NCBI RefSeq assembly: GCF_001424025.1
Contig: NZ_LMPZ01000002.1
Location: 790,714 to 854,713 of the forward strand
Direction of reading: 5' to 3'
DNA length: 64,000 bases
Origin: Brevundimonas sp. Leaf363
Lineage (GTDB): Bacteria > Pseudomonadota > Alphaproteobacteria > Caulobacterales > Caulobacteraceae
Within the stretch, counting starts at the first letter, position 1; every line of letters starts with the position of its first letter. A model generated the notes under the pieces. It worked only from the letters and a program-made list of their open reading frames with translations. It made no database searches and was not told the DNA's origin. A program made the position numbers and the translations under genes. Shown here piece by piece: positions 43,805-52,771 of this stretch.

Positions 43805-45169
43805 ATGAGTGCGCGCGTCCTTGTCGTCGATGACGTCGAAGCCAACGTCCGGCTTCTCGAAGCCAAGCTGACCATCGAATATTTCGACGTCCTGACCTGC
43901 AACGACGGGGCCAGCGCGATCGAGCTGGCCGGGGCGGAACAGCCGGACATCATCCTGCTGGACGTCATGATGCCCGGCATGGACGGGTTCGAGACGTGCC
44001 GCAGGCTGAAGGCCGATGCGACGACGCGGCATATTCCTGTCGTGCTGGTGACCGCGCTGGACGGGCGCGAGGACCGCATCCGGGGGCTGGACGCGGGCGC
44101 CGACGATTTCATCACCAAGCCGCTGGACGACGTGATCCTGTTCGCGCGCGTGCGCAGCCTGATCCGGCTGAAGCAGGTGACCGACGAACTGCGCGAACGC
44201 GAGGCCAGCGGTCAGCGGCTGGGCGTAGACGCCTCGGGCGGCGGGCGTCTGCGAGCGTCGGGCGCGCGGATCCTGGTGGTGGACGACAATCCGCGCCAGC
44301 TGGAAAAGATCGCCGTCGAGCTGGCCAAGGAGCATCGCCCCTTGATCGAGGCGGACGCCGAAAAGGGGCTGGCGGCGGCGTCCGGTCCGATCGACCTGAT
44401 GATCGTCAATACGATGGCGCAGGGCTTCGACGGGCTGCGCCTGATCGCCCAGGCGCGGTCCAATGCGTCGACGCGCAAACTGCCGATACTGGCCATCGTC
44501 GATCAGGGCGACCGACCGCGTCTGGTCAAGGCGCTGGAGCTGGGCGCCAACGACGTGCTGTCAAAGCCGGTCGACGCCGAGGAACTGGCCGCCCGGGTCC
44601 GCACCCAGATCCGGCGCAAGCGCTATGCCGACGTGCTGAAGGAACGGCTGGACTACAGCCTGGAGATGGCGGTCACCGATGCCCTGACCGGCCTGCACAA
44701 CCGCCGCTACATGGTCGGTCAACTGGACGCCCTGATGAACCGCGCGAAGCAGGGCGGTGAGCCCGTGTCTGTGCTGGTTCTGGACATCGACCACTTCAAG
44801 GCGGTCAACGACGGCTTCGGCCACGACGCCGGGGACGAGGTGTTGCGTGAGTTTTCCGTGCGTCTGGCCACCAACGTCCGCGCGATCGATCTGCCGTGCA
44901 GGATGGGCGGCGAGGAGTTCGTGGTGGTCATGCCGGGCGCCGAACTGGACGCCGCGCACCGCATCGCCGACCGCATCCGCCGCGACGTCGGCTCCACGCC
45001 CTTCCCGGTGATGGACGGCGCCGAGCACCTGAACATCACCATCTCCATCGGCGTTGCCACCAGCCACGGCGGCGACGACACGCCGGCCGCCCTGCTGAAG
45101 CGGGCGGACGAGGGGGTGTATGAGGCGAAGGCCGGTGGGCGGAACCAGGTCGTGGCGCGGGCGGCCTAG
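43805..45169 (+). CDS. pleD: Diguanylate cyclase response regulator PleD
   Basis: 454 residues. It has receiver domain 1 (phosphoacceptor D53 in LLDVMMPG), an adaptor receiver 2 (~150-280, acidic residues degenerate in IDLMIVNTMAQ) and a GGDEF domain with G368-GEEF372. The allosteric product-inhibition I-site RxxD is R359-A-I-D362. The numbering matches C. crescentus PleD exactly as I recall it. It makes c-di-GMP at the stalked pole during the swarmer-to-stalked change. The gene is cotranscribed with divK. Confidence 0.97.
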   Translation: MSARVLVVDDVEANVRLLEAKLTIEYFDVLTCNDGASAIELAGAEQPDIILLDVMMPGMDGFETCRRLKADATTRHIPVVLVTALDGREDRIRGLDAGADDFITKPLDDVILFARVRSLIRLKQVTDELREREASGQRLGVDASGGGRLRASGARILVVDDNPRQLEKIAVELAKEHRPLIEADAEKGLAAASGPIDLMIVNTMAQGFDGLRLIAQARSNASTRKLPILAIVDQGDRPRLVKALELGANDVLSKPVDAEELAARVRTQIRRKRYADVLKERLDYSLEMAVTDALTGLHNRRYMVGQLDALMNRAKQGGEPVSVLVLDIDHFKAVNDGFGHDAGDEVLREFSVRLATNVRAIDLPCRMGGEEFVVVMPGAELDAAHRIADRIRRDVGSTPFPVMDGAEHLNITISIGVATSHGGDDTPAALLKRADEGVYEAKAGGRNQVVARAA

Positions 45170-45182
45170 AGGCGCCCCATTT

Positions 45183-45325
45183 CTTTCGTCATCCCCCGAC
45201 TTGATCGGGGGGCGAAGCGGCGCCGAAGGCGATCTTTCAGCAGGCAGCGCTCTCGACAGGTTCGCGCTCTCGCGCGCCGCCTTGTCCCCCGGTCTCCGCT
45301 GCGCTCCGCCGGAGGATGACGAAAG
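45183..45325. repeat. Intergenic palindromic repeat, copy B (CTTTCGTCATCC family)
   Basis: Left end CTTTCGTCATCCCCCGACTT, right end GGAGGATGACGAAAG, internal GGCGGCGCGCGAGAGCG-like motifs on opposite strands. Same family as 9988-10116 and 46259-46372. It sits between pleD and rpmG. Confidence 0.82.
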
Positions 45326-45343
45326 AGGAGGGGCAATTGAAAA

Positions 45344-45365
45344 CGCCCGGCCTTTCGACCGGGCG
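45344..45365 (-). terminator. Rho-independent terminator after rpmG
   Basis: On the minus strand CGCCCGG-TCGAAAGG-CCGGGCG is followed by TTTTC. It lies 27 bases past the rpmG stop and also abuts the palindromic repeat. Confidence 0.85.
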
Positions 45366-45391
45366 CCTGAAATCCAGTGAGGCGTGACGCC

Positions 45392-45559
45392 TTACTTGAT
45401 CTTGCCTTCCTTGAACTCGACGTGCTTGCGCACGACGGGGTCGTACTTCTTGACGATCATTTTCTCGGTCATGGTGCGGGCGTTCTTCTTGGTGACGTAG
45501 AAGAAGCCGGTGTCCGCCGTGGAGTTCAGGCGGATCTTGATGGAAGCCGGTTTGGCCAT
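45392..45559 (-). CDS. rpmG: 50S ribosomal protein L33
   Basis: 55 residues. It reads [20 protein letters not shown] and continues with [19 protein letters not shown]. This is the cysteine-free (zinc-independent) form of L33, a large-subunit protein near the E site. It has its own terminator. The gene stands alone, convergent with pleD, with the repeat element between them. Confidence 0.96.
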   Translation of the reverse strand: MAKPASIKIRLNSTADTGFFYVTKKNARTMTEKMIVKKYDPVVRKHVEFKEGKIK

Positions 45560-45688
45560 CGGAATTACCTCTGCGACGGCCGTGAGCCGCTGAAATGGAA
45601 GGCGCGGAACATACTCAGGGCGGCCCGGAAGTCAACCGGACCAGAAGGCGCGTTGAACAGGCGTATCCGAGCGGTCACGCTGACGCTC

Positions 45689-46252
45689 ATGCGAACCCTG
45701 ATCCTGACCGCTGCATCCGCCCTTCTGATGGCCGCCTGCGCCACGACGCCCAAGGCGGCGAACCCGCAGGATATCTTCCTGGCGCGGCTGAACGCCCTGT
45801 GCGGACAGCGGTTCGAGGGGCGGGTCGTGACGACCGACGCGGCCGACGCCGACTTCGCCTCCAGCCGGTTGGTCATGCATGTGCGCGACTGCGCGCCGGA
45901 CGAGGTGGGGATACCCTTCGCCGTGGGTGAGGACCGCTCGCGGCGCTGGGTGGTGACGCGGACGGATGCCGGACTGCGACTGAAGCACGATCACCGCGAT
46001 CCGGCGGGAGAGATTCACGGCTATCACATGTACGGCGGCGACACGGCTGGGCCGGGAACGGCCGAGCGGCAGGAATTCCCGGTGGATTCCGAATCGATCG
46101 CGCAGTTCGTCGCCGGCGGGGCCGAGGTCTCGACCACCAACGTCTGGGCCGTCGAAGTCCATCCGGGGCGCATGTTCGCCTATGAGCTGCGGCGGCCCAG
46201 CGGGCGCTTCCTGCGGGTGGAGTTCGACCTGACGCGGCCGGTGGCGGAGTAG
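45689..46252 (+). CDS. Conserved putative lipoprotein
   Basis: 187 residues from ATG 45689. The signal ends in lipobox LMAAC. The mature protein has a recurrent pattern (LNALCGQRFEGRVVT, GEDRSRRWVVTRT, LRLKHDHRDPAGEIHGYHMY) that I recall from proteobacterial secreted proteins of unknown function. The HDHR stretch with several His could be a metal site. Start choice rests on the signal peptide; the frame is open far upstream. Confidence 0.75.
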   Translation: MRTLILTAASALLMAACATTPKAANPQDIFLARLNALCGQRFEGRVVTTDAADADFASSRLVMHVRDCAPDEVGIPFAVGEDRSRRWVVTRTDAGLRLKHDHRDPAGEIHGYHMYGGDTAGPGTAERQEFPVDSESIAQFVAGGAEVSTTNVWAVEVHPGRMFAYELRRPSGRFLRVEFDLTRPVAE

Positions 46253-46258
46253 CCCCTT

Positions 46259-46372
46259 CTTTCGTCATCCTCGGGCGCAGCGAAGCGGAGACCGGGCGGT
46301 CCGGCTGAAAGATCGCCTACGCTTCGCGCCGCCGCCGCCTTGTCCCCCGATCAAGTCGGGGGATGACGAAAG
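46259..46372. repeat. Intergenic palindromic repeat, copy C (CTTTCGTCATCC family)
   Basis: Left end CTTTCGTCATCC, right end CCCCCGATCAAGTCGGGGGA then TGACGAAAG. It is the shortest of the three copies (114 bp) and lies in the convergent gap before the DUF5990 gene. Confidence 0.82.
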
Positions 46373-46388
46373 ATAGCGAGAGGCGCGG

Positions 46389-46799
46389 CTAGTGCGCCGT
46401 CCAGCCCGTTAGAGAGCGCACCGTTGCGCAGGCGGGCGTGCCGTCCTTGCCGCGGCCGGGCAGGCGGATCTCCAGCGTCCGGCCCTGACGCGCCTGATCC
46501 AGCAAGGCAGGCGGGATGTCGTGGATGTCAATCTTGGCGCGGCGGTTCAGGTCCGTGCCGTGCTGGCCGGCGGACTGGCCGATGCGGATGTAGACGAAGC
46601 GGCGCTTCGGCCCCTCCCGGCGCACGAACGGCCCGAGGAAGCGGCCGTCGTCGGTCAGTCGGACCGGCACGTCGAAAGAAAGGGGCGCGTCGGTCGCCGT
46701 GACGGGCTCGAAGACGGCGTCGTCCTGCTGCAGGCCGTAGCGCACGCCTGGAACGGGGTCGTCGATGGTCAGGCGCAGCGTGATGACGGTCTCGGTCAT
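46389..46799 (-). CDS. DUF5990 family protein
   Basis: 136 residues from ATG 46799; a GTG at 46805 overlapping the upstream stop is also possible. The family pattern is clear: TLRLTIDDPVPGVRYGLQ, LGPFVRREGPKRRFVYIRIG and RRAKIDIHDIP. It is a small beta-rich cytoplasmic protein of unknown function. It directly follows the NUDIX gene and is probably cotranslated with it. Confidence 0.8.
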   Translation of the reverse strand: MTETVITLRLTIDDPVPGVRYGLQQDDAVFEPVTATDAPLSFDVPVRLTDDGRFLGPFVRREGPKRRFVYIRIGQSAGQHGTDLNRRAKIDIHDIPPALLDQARQGRTLEIRLPGRGKDGTPACATVRSLTGWTAH

Positions 46800-46801
46800 G
46801 C

Positions 46802-47530
46802 TCACTCCCGATGCTCCACGACGTGGCGGCCGCGCACCATGCGGACCAGCGGCAGGGGGCGGCGGGGGCTGTCCAGCCGCTCGGCCACCTCATCGAGAAT
46901 ATAGCGTGTGATGGCCGGCAAGTCCTGGCCGCGCGCCTCGACCAAGGTCAGCCAGGCGATCTCGTCCAGCTCGCGCGAGACGGCGGCGGCGTCCGGATTC
47001 AGCAGTCGGTCCGCGTCAGCCATGAAGAACCGGGCGTCGAAGCGGCGCACGCGGCCCGGCGGGGTGATGGCGCGGGCAACGTAACTGAGGGCTTCGAGGT
47101 CGGGCAGGGCGCCCGCGGCCCGGAAGTCCCGCCACGGGCCGGCGACGGCGCGCGGCGCGGCCGGGCGGGCCAGCATCAGGCCGGTCTCCTCGAAGGTTTC
47201 ACGCACCGCGGCCAGGGCCAAGGCGCGGGCGCGGTGCGGCGGCAGTTCACGGTTCAGGCGGATCGCGGCGTCATCCGCCAGATCGGTGGCCGAGGCGGCG
47301 GTGAAATCGGACCGGTCGATCCGCCCGCCCGGAAACACCCATTTGGCGCCCATGAAGACATGGCCCGGCGCGCGGCGGCCCATCAGCACGGCAGCGCCGG
47401 AGCCCTGGCCTCGCACGAGGATCAGGGTGGCGGCGTCCTTGGGACGCTGGGCCACGCCGGGCCTGCGCGGGGCGTCGGCGAGATCCTGGGCGGCGTCGAA
47501 GGGTTGAGGGGCTGCCATCCTCGACGCCAT
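46802..47530 (-). CDS. NUDIX hydrolase
   Basis: 242 residues. The Nudix box is split by an insert: GGRIDRSDF near the start and AVRETFEETGLML as the REx2EExG part, with the intervening loop longer than in MutT. This layout is typical of the larger RppH/CoA-pyrophosphatase-like or NUDT19-like group. It would cleave a nucleoside-diphosphate-linked substrate, not identifiable here. It is followed by the DUF5990 gene. Confidence 0.87.
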   Translation of the reverse strand: MASRMAAPQPFDAAQDLADAPRRPGVAQRPKDAATLILVRGQGSGAAVLMGRRAPGHVFMGAKWVFPGGRIDRSDFTAASATDLADDAAIRLNRELPPHRARALALAAVRETFEETGLMLARPAAPRAVAGPWRDFRAAGALPDLEALSYVARAITPPGRVRRFDARFFMADADRLLNPDAAAVSRELDEIAWLTLVEARGQDLPAITRYILDEVAERLDSPRRPLPLVRMVRGRHVVEHRE

Positions 47531-47542
47531 GAACCCCGGGAC

Positions 47543-47716
47543 CTAGACAGGCAAGTCGGTCTTGCGGCGGGCCGCGCGAAGCCGCCCTTAGACAGCCACG
47601 TCGGACGGGCCGCGCCTGCTGGCGATCGACTTGGCGGCATGGGCCTGGCTGAGCAGGCGCAGGATGTTCTCTTCCGAAGGGCTGAGGGCGTCAGGAATGA
47701 GTGCTGTGGCGATCAC
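47543..47716 (-). pseudogene. Decayed LuxR/GerE-type helix-turn-helix gene
   Basis: The GTG at 47716 overlaps the RNase R stop (GTGA). The first 42 codons read ALSPSEENILRLLSQAHAAK and SIASRRGPSDVAV, which is a LuxR-type HTH. A TAA at 47588-47590 then interrupts. In the same frame translation would continue GRLRAARRK, the expected last helix of the domain, before a TAG at 47543. The in-frame stop and loss of the helix turn (GLSE to GPSD) suggest decay. A functional 42-residue product cannot be excluded. Confidence 0.6.
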
Positions 47717-50037
47717 CGGCGCTTGCCCTTGCGGACGCCTTTGGGCGTTCCGCCACGTGGCGGTTTGGGTCCGCCAGGTCGGTTGGAGCCGCGTTTCGGC
47801 GGACCGTTGCCGCCGGCGCCCGCACTTCGGCCGTCATTACGGCCACGCATGCCCAGGCGCGGAGCTTGAGCGTTCGGGTCGCGGGGGTCGGGGTCGCTGA
47901 GCATCTCGAAGATCAGGCCGCCCGTGACGGGGGTGGCCTCCATCAGCTTGACCTCGACCCGCTTGCCCAGGGGCCAGCGGCGGCCGGTGCGTTCGCCGAC
48001 CAGGGCGTGGGTGCGGTCGTCGTGGCCGAAGTATTCGCCGCCCAGTGAGGACACGGGGACCAGGCCGTCGGCGCCCGTCTCGTCCAGCCGCACGAACAGG
48101 CCGAAGCGGGTGACGCCGGTGATGCGGCCGGTGAAGGCGCCGCCGACGCGGTCCTGAAGGAAGGCGGCGATGTAGCGGTCCATGGCGTCACGCTCGGCGG
48201 CCATGGAGCGCCGCTCGGTCATGACGACGTGGTCGGCGATGGCGGGCAGTTCGGCGATCTCTCGGTCGGTCAGGCCATCCTTGCCCAGACCCAAGGCGCG
48301 GATCAGGCCGCGGTGGACGATCAGGTCGGAGTAGCGCCGGATCGGCGAGGTGAAGTGGGCGTAGCGGTCCAGGTTCAGGCCGAAGTGGCCGACGTTCTCG
48401 GCGCTGTAGATGGCCTGCATCTGGCTGCGCAGGACCACCTCGTTGACGACCTCGGCGTGTTCGGTTTCGCGCGTCTCGTCCAGCAGCTTGTTGAAGCGTT
48501 TGGTCGTGGCCGGTTCGCCCTTGGTCCAGGGCTTGCCGATGGTCTGGAGAAAGTCGCCCAGGTTGAACAGCTTCTCCTGGCTGGGCGTGTCGTGGATGCG
48601 GTAGAGCAGGGGCGTCTTCTTCTGCTCCAGCGTCTCAGCGGCGCAGACATTGGCCTGGATCATCATCTCCTCGATCAGGCGGTGGGCCTCGAGCGAGGTG
48701 CGCTTTTCGATCGAGGTGATCTCGCCGTTCGTCATGTGGATGCGGCGCTCGGCAGACTCGATCTGGAGGGGGCTGCGCTTCAGCCGGCCCTTGAGCATGG
48801 CGTCGTAGGCGTTCCACAGCGGGTGGACGATGGCCTCCATGATGGGGCCGGTCGCATCGTCCGGCTGGCCGTCGATAGCGGCCTGTGCCTGTTCGTAGCT
48901 GAGCTTGGCATGCGATCGCATCAGGCCGCGCACGAACTTGTGGCCGGTCTTCCGGCCCTCCTTGTCGAACACCATCCGCACGGCCAGGCAGGCGCGGTTC
49001 TCGCCCTCCCGAAGGCTGCACAGGCCGGCCGACAGCACCTCCGGCAGCATCGGTTCGACGCGGTCGGGGAAGTAGGTCGAGTTGCCCTTCTCCCGCGCCT
49101 CGCGGTCCAGCGCCGTGCCGGGCCGGACGTAGGCGGCGACATCGGCGATGGCGACCCAGACAATCCAGCCGCCCTCGTTTCTGGCGTCCTCGTCGCGGTG
49201 GGCGAAGACGGCGTCGTCGTGGTCGCGGGCGTCGGCGGGGTCGATGGTGATCAGCGGCAGGTCGCGCAGGTCCTCGCGGCCCTTCAGCGACGGCAGTTCC
49301 TGATGCTCGGCCTCGGCCTCGACCGCCTGGGAGAAGCCGGTCGGGACGCTGTGGGTGTGGATGGCGATCAGGGATGCGGCGCGGGGGTCGTCCTCCTTGC
49401 CGATGGTCTCCAAGATCTTGCCGCGCTTGGGCCCATAGCGTTGGTCGCCCTTTTCGATGGCGGCCACGACCAGGTCGCCGTCTCTCAAGCCCTCGGCCTG
49501 GGCGGCGGGGACCAGCAGAACGTCCTTGGACCGCTTGTCGACGGGCTCGACCCGGACCTCGCGGGCGGACTTGCGGATGACGCCGAGCACGCGGCTGCGT
49601 TCTGAGTCCAGCTTCTTGATCAGGCGGGCTTCCCAGCCGTCGACGCCCTGCTGGAACTTGACCAGCAGGCGGTCGCCCATGCCGGGGGCGGGGCCGGGCT
49701 TGGAGCGGTCGGGGACCAGCAGGGCGCGCGGCGCGTCGGCCGAGGCCTCGACCAGGCGGACGAAGAAGTCGCCGTCCACGTCGCGCTCGACTACATCGGC
49801 CACGCCGACAGGCGGCAGGGCGCCGGCCTCACTGAAGCCCTTCTTGCCGCGCGTGCCGAGTTTGCCTTCGGCCTCCAGCTCGCGGATCATTTCGCGCAGG
49901 GCTCGGCGGTCGCCGCCTTTCAGGCCAAAGTGGCGGGCGATGTCGGTTTTCTCGGCCGAGCCCTGCTCGCGCAGGAAGGCCAGAAGCGTGTCTTTGTCAG
50001 GCAGGCCGGCGGGCGGCCGTTTCGGTGATTTGTTCAT
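47713..50037 (-). CDS. rnr: Ribonuclease R
   Basis: 774 residues from ATG 50037; the open frame extends upstream without similarity. It is a 3'-5' hydrolytic exoribonuclease. An N-terminal winged-helix (~15-70, LLAFLREQGSAEKTDIARHFG) and cold-shock domains precede the RNB catalytic domain (TIDPADARDHDDAVFA, with the metal-binding Asp cluster). An S1 domain (FTGRITGVTRFGLFVRLDETGADGL) and a basic Arg/Lys/Gly tail follow. It degrades structured RNA and acts in quality control. Confidence 0.95.
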   Translation of the reverse strand: MNKSPKRPPAGLPDKDTLLAFLREQGSAEKTDIARHFGLKGGDRRALREMIRELEAEGKLGTRGKKGFSEAGALPPVGVADVVERDVDGDFFVRLVEASADAPRALLVPDRSKPGPAPGMGDRLLVKFQQGVDGWEARLIKKLDSERSRVLGVIRKSAREVRVEPVDKRSKDVLLVPAAQAEGLRDGDLVVAAIEKGDQRYGPKRGKILETIGKEDDPRAASLIAIHTHSVPTGFSQAVEAEAEHQELPSLKGREDLRDLPLITIDPADARDHDDAVFAHRDEDARNEGGWIVWVAIADVAAYVRPGTALDREAREKGNSTYFPDRVEPMLPEVLSAGLCSLREGENRACLAVRMVFDKEGRKTGHKFVRGLMRSHAKLSYEQAQAAIDGQPDDATGPIMEAIVHPLWNAYDAMLKGRLKRSPLQIESAERRIHMTNGEITSIEKRTSLEAHRLIEEMMIQANVCAAETLEQKKTPLLYRIHDTPSQEKLFNLGDFLQTIGKPWTKGEPATTKRFNKLLDETRETEHAEVVNEVVLRSQMQAIYSAENVGHFGLNLDRYAHFTSPIRRYSDLIVHRGLIRALGLGKDGLTDREIAELPAIADHVVMTERRSMAAERDAMDRYIAAFLQDRVGGAFTGRITGVTRFGLFVRLDETGADGLVPVSSLGGEYFGHDDRTHALVGERTGRRWPLGKRVEVKLMEATPVTGGLIFEMLSDPDPRDPNAQAPRLGMRGRNDGRSAGAGGNGPPKRGSNRPGGPKPPRGGTPKGVRKGKRR

Positions 50038-50144
50038 TGCGTCCTTTGGTAGCGCGGAACCGCGCGGTTGGGTCAAATCTTGCGTGAGTTGACCGTGTGA
50101 AGTGTGGGCGTCAGCTTCCGCCCGAAAACGGATTGGAGTCGTCC

Positions 50145-51545
50145 ATGAGCCTGTCATCCCCCGCGCTGAGCGCTCCGGTGTCCTCGCCGCTGTCGCTGAT
50201 CGGCAAGACGCCGATGGTGGAGGTGACGCGGATCGACACCGGGCCTTGCCGGCTGTTCCTCAAGCTGGAGAGCCAGAACCCCGGCGGGTCGATCAAGGAC
50301 CGGATCGCCGTGTCCATGCTGGATGCGGCGGAGGCCGAGGGCTTCCTGAAGCCGGGCGGGACCATCGTCGAGGCCACCGCCGGCAACACCGGCCTGGCCC
50401 TGACGCTGGTGGGCCGGTCGCGCGGATATAAGGTGCTGCTGGTCATCCCGGACAAGATGTCCAAGGAAAAGATCCAGCATCTCAGGGCCATGGGCGCGGA
50501 TGTTCGCCTGACCCGCTCGGACGTGCCGCACGGGCACCCGGACTATTACACCGATATGGCCGAGCGTCTGGCGCAGGGCATTCCGGGCGGCTTCTACGTC
50601 AATCAGTTCGCCAATGCCGCCAACGCCGAGGCGCATGTGAAGACGACGGGGCCTGAGATCTGGGAACAGATGGGGGGTCATCTGGACGCCTTCGTGGCCG
50701 GCATCGGCTCGGGCGGGACGATCACGGGCACAGCCCAGTTCCTGAAAAGCGTGGGGTCGAAGGCCGAGATCATCCTGGCCGACCCGGTGGGATCGACGCT
50801 GGCGGGTATCGTCAACGAGGGCGTACCGGGGCCGGAGGGCAGCTATTCGGTCGAGGGCATCGGCCAGAACTTCGTGCCCGACACGGCGGACATGAGCCTG
50901 ATCGACAAGGCCTATTCGATCCCGGACTCGGAAGCGATCGCAACGGCGCGCGACCTGCTGTTGAAGGAAGGCATCCTGGGCGGGTCGTCATCCGGCACCC
51001 TGATCGCGGCGGCGCTTCGCTGGTGCCGAGAACAGACCGAGCCGAAGGTGTGCGTTACCTTCGTCTGCGACACGGGGGCGAAGTATCTGTCCAAGGTATA
51101 CAACGACGCCTGGCTGGCCGAGCAGGGTCTGTCTGACCGGCCGTTGCATGGCGACCTGTCCGACCTGATCACGCGCAAATACGCGTCAGGCGACATGGTC
51201 GTCAGCGGCCCGGACGACAGTCTGGACAGCGCCTTCAAGCGGATGAAGAGCGCGGATGTCAGCCAGCTGCCCGTGATCCAGGAGGGTCGCCTGGTCGGGA
51301 TCCTGGACGACAGCGACATCGTGCACATCATGAACACCGACGAGATCACCCGGCAGGCGCGCTTCGCCAAGCCGGTGTCGTCTGCCATGTCGCGCGATCT
51401 GGACACCCTGCAGGTATCGGAACCGCTGGACGCCCTGATCCCCATCTTCGACCGCGACCGCGTGGCCTTGGTCTTCGAAGGTGATGCCTTCGTCGGCCTG
51501 ATCACGCGCACCGACCTGATCAACCACCTCAGCCTGAACCGGTAA
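50145..51545 (+). CDS. Cystathionine beta-synthase
   Basis: 466 residues. It is a PLP enzyme of fold type II with the PLP lysine at K51 in NPGGSIKDR, the substrate loop EATAGNTGLAL and the phosphate loop GSGGTITG. Two CBS motifs fill residues ~340-466. It condenses serine (or O-acetylserine) with homocysteine to cystathionine. The presence of the CBS-domain pair and of a cystathionine gamma-lyase gene four bases downstream favours CBS over a plain cysteine synthase. A 5-bp hairpin GGGCG/CGCCC lies in its leader but matches no riboswitch that I know. Confidence 0.9.
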   Translation: MSLSSPALSAPVSSPLSLIGKTPMVEVTRIDTGPCRLFLKLESQNPGGSIKDRIAVSMLDAAEAEGFLKPGGTIVEATAGNTGLALTLVGRSRGYKVLLVIPDKMSKEKIQHLRAMGADVRLTRSDVPHGHPDYYTDMAERLAQGIPGGFYVNQFANAANAEAHVKTTGPEIWEQMGGHLDAFVAGIGSGGTITGTAQFLKSVGSKAEIILADPVGSTLAGIVNEGVPGPEGSYSVEGIGQNFVPDTADMSLIDKAYSIPDSEAIATARDLLLKEGILGGSSSGTLIAAALRWCREQTEPKVCVTFVCDTGAKYLSKVYNDAWLAEQGLSDRPLHGDLSDLITRKYASGDMVVSGPDDSLDSAFKRMKSADVSQLPVIQEGRLVGILDDSDIVHIMNTDEITRQARFAKPVSSAMSRDLDTLQVSEPLDALIPIFDRDRVALVFEGDAFVGLITRTDLINHLSLNR

Positions 51546-51549
51546 GCGC

Positions 51550-52728
51550 ATGGCCGACCTGAAGAACAGCCAGGGTTTCTCCACCCGCGCCATCCATGCC
51601 GGGCAGCGGCCGGACCCGACGACGGGGGCGGTGATGACGCCCATCTACGCCACCTCGACCTACGCCCAGGAAAGCCCGGGGGTGAACAAGGGCTATGAGT
51701 ATGCGCGGGGCAAGAACCCGACGCGCGAGGCGTTCGAGGCCTGCATCGCCGATCTGGAAGGCGGGGTTCAGGCGTTCGGGTTCGGGTCCGGAATGGCCGC
51801 GACATCGACCGCGCTGGAGCTGCTGGACGCGGGGTCGCACATCGTCACCGGCGATGACCTGTACGGTGGATCCTGGCGATTGTTCGAACGGGTTCGGCGG
51901 CGGTCGATGGGGCTGGATTTCGCCTATGTCGACATGGCCGACCTGAGCGCGGTCGAGGCCGCGATCACGCCAAAGACGAAGATGATCTGGGCGGAGACTC
52001 CGACCAATCCGATGATGAAGCTGACCGACATCGCGGGGCTGTCGGCGATCGCCAGGGCGCACGGCCTGCTGCTGGTGGTGGACAACACCTTCGCCACGCC
52101 GTGGAGCCAGAGGCCGCTTTCGCTGGGCGCCGACGTGGTCATGCATTCGGCCACGAAATATCTGAACGGCCACTCCGACATCATCGGCGGCGTTCTGGTG
52201 GCGGGTTCGGACGCGGTCGCCAAGGAACTGAAGTTCCTTCAGAATTCCATCGGTGGGGTGATGGGGCCGTTCGACGCCTTCCTGGCCAACCGGGGGCTGA
52301 AGACGCTGGGCCTGCGAATGAAGGCGCATAACGAAAACGCCCTGGCCATCGCGCGCTGGCTGGAGGCGCGGGCGGGAAGGCCGGGCGGCGGCGTGGCCAA
52401 GGTCATCTATCCCGGTTTGATCAGCCACCCGCAGCACGCGTTGGCGACGCGGCAGATGAATGGTCGGTACGGCGGCATGGTCACGGTTCTGATCGACGGC
52501 GACCTGGCGCGCACGAAGCGGTTTCTGGAGCGGGTCCAGGTCTTCACCCTGGCCGAGTCGCTGGGCGGCGTCGAAAGCCTTGTCAATCACCCGGCCATCA
52601 TGACCCACGCCTCGGTGCCAAAGGAGGTACGAGAGGCGGGCGGGGTGACGGAAAACCTGATCCGCCTGTCGGTCGGCGTCGAGGATCTGGACGACCTGAT
52701 CGCTGATCTGGATCAGGCGCTGAGCTAA
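51550..52728 (+). CDS. Cystathionine gamma-lyase (Cys/Met-metabolism PLP enzyme)
   Basis: 392 residues. Family motifs are YEYARGKNPTREAFE, AFGFGSGMAATST, VVDNTFATPWSQRPL and the PLP lysine K203 in HSATKYLNGHSD. Paired with the CBS gene it completes reverse transsulfuration, cystathionine to cysteine plus 2-oxobutyrate. Cystathionine gamma-synthase is a close relative, and only the context decides. It is followed by a strong bidirectional terminator. Confidence 0.88.
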   Translation: MADLKNSQGFSTRAIHAGQRPDPTTGAVMTPIYATSTYAQESPGVNKGYEYARGKNPTREAFEACIADLEGGVQAFGFGSGMAATSTALELLDAGSHIVTGDDLYGGSWRLFERVRRRSMGLDFAYVDMADLSAVEAAITPKTKMIWAETPTNPMMKLTDIAGLSAIARAHGLLLVVDNTFATPWSQRPLSLGADVVMHSATKYLNGHSDIIGGVLVAGSDAVAKELKFLQNSIGGVMGPFDAFLANRGLKTLGLRMKAHNENALAIARWLEARAGRPGGGVAKVIYPGLISHPQHALATRQMNGRYGGMVTVLIDGDLARTKRFLERVQVFTLAESLGGVESLVNHPAIMTHASVPKEVREAGGVTENLIRLSVGVEDLDDLIADLDQALS

Positions 52729-52734
52729 AGAGAG

Positions 52735-52766
52735 ATCAGGAGGGAGGCTGACGCCTCCCTCCTGAT
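52735..52766. terminator. Bidirectional terminator
   Basis: Perfect 14-bp stem ATCAGGAGGGAGGC / GCCTCCCTCCTGAT with a 4-base loop, between convergent genes. T-rich flanks are short on both sides. Confidence 0.8.
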
Positions 52767-52771
52767 GACCT

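Noticed and set aside
50106..50123. Hairpin GGGCG/CGCCC in the leader of cystathionine beta-synthase as a SAM or SAH riboswitch
   Set aside because: The stem is only five pairs, and I cannot find the conserved pseudoknot bases of SAM-II, SAM/SAH or SAH riboswitches.
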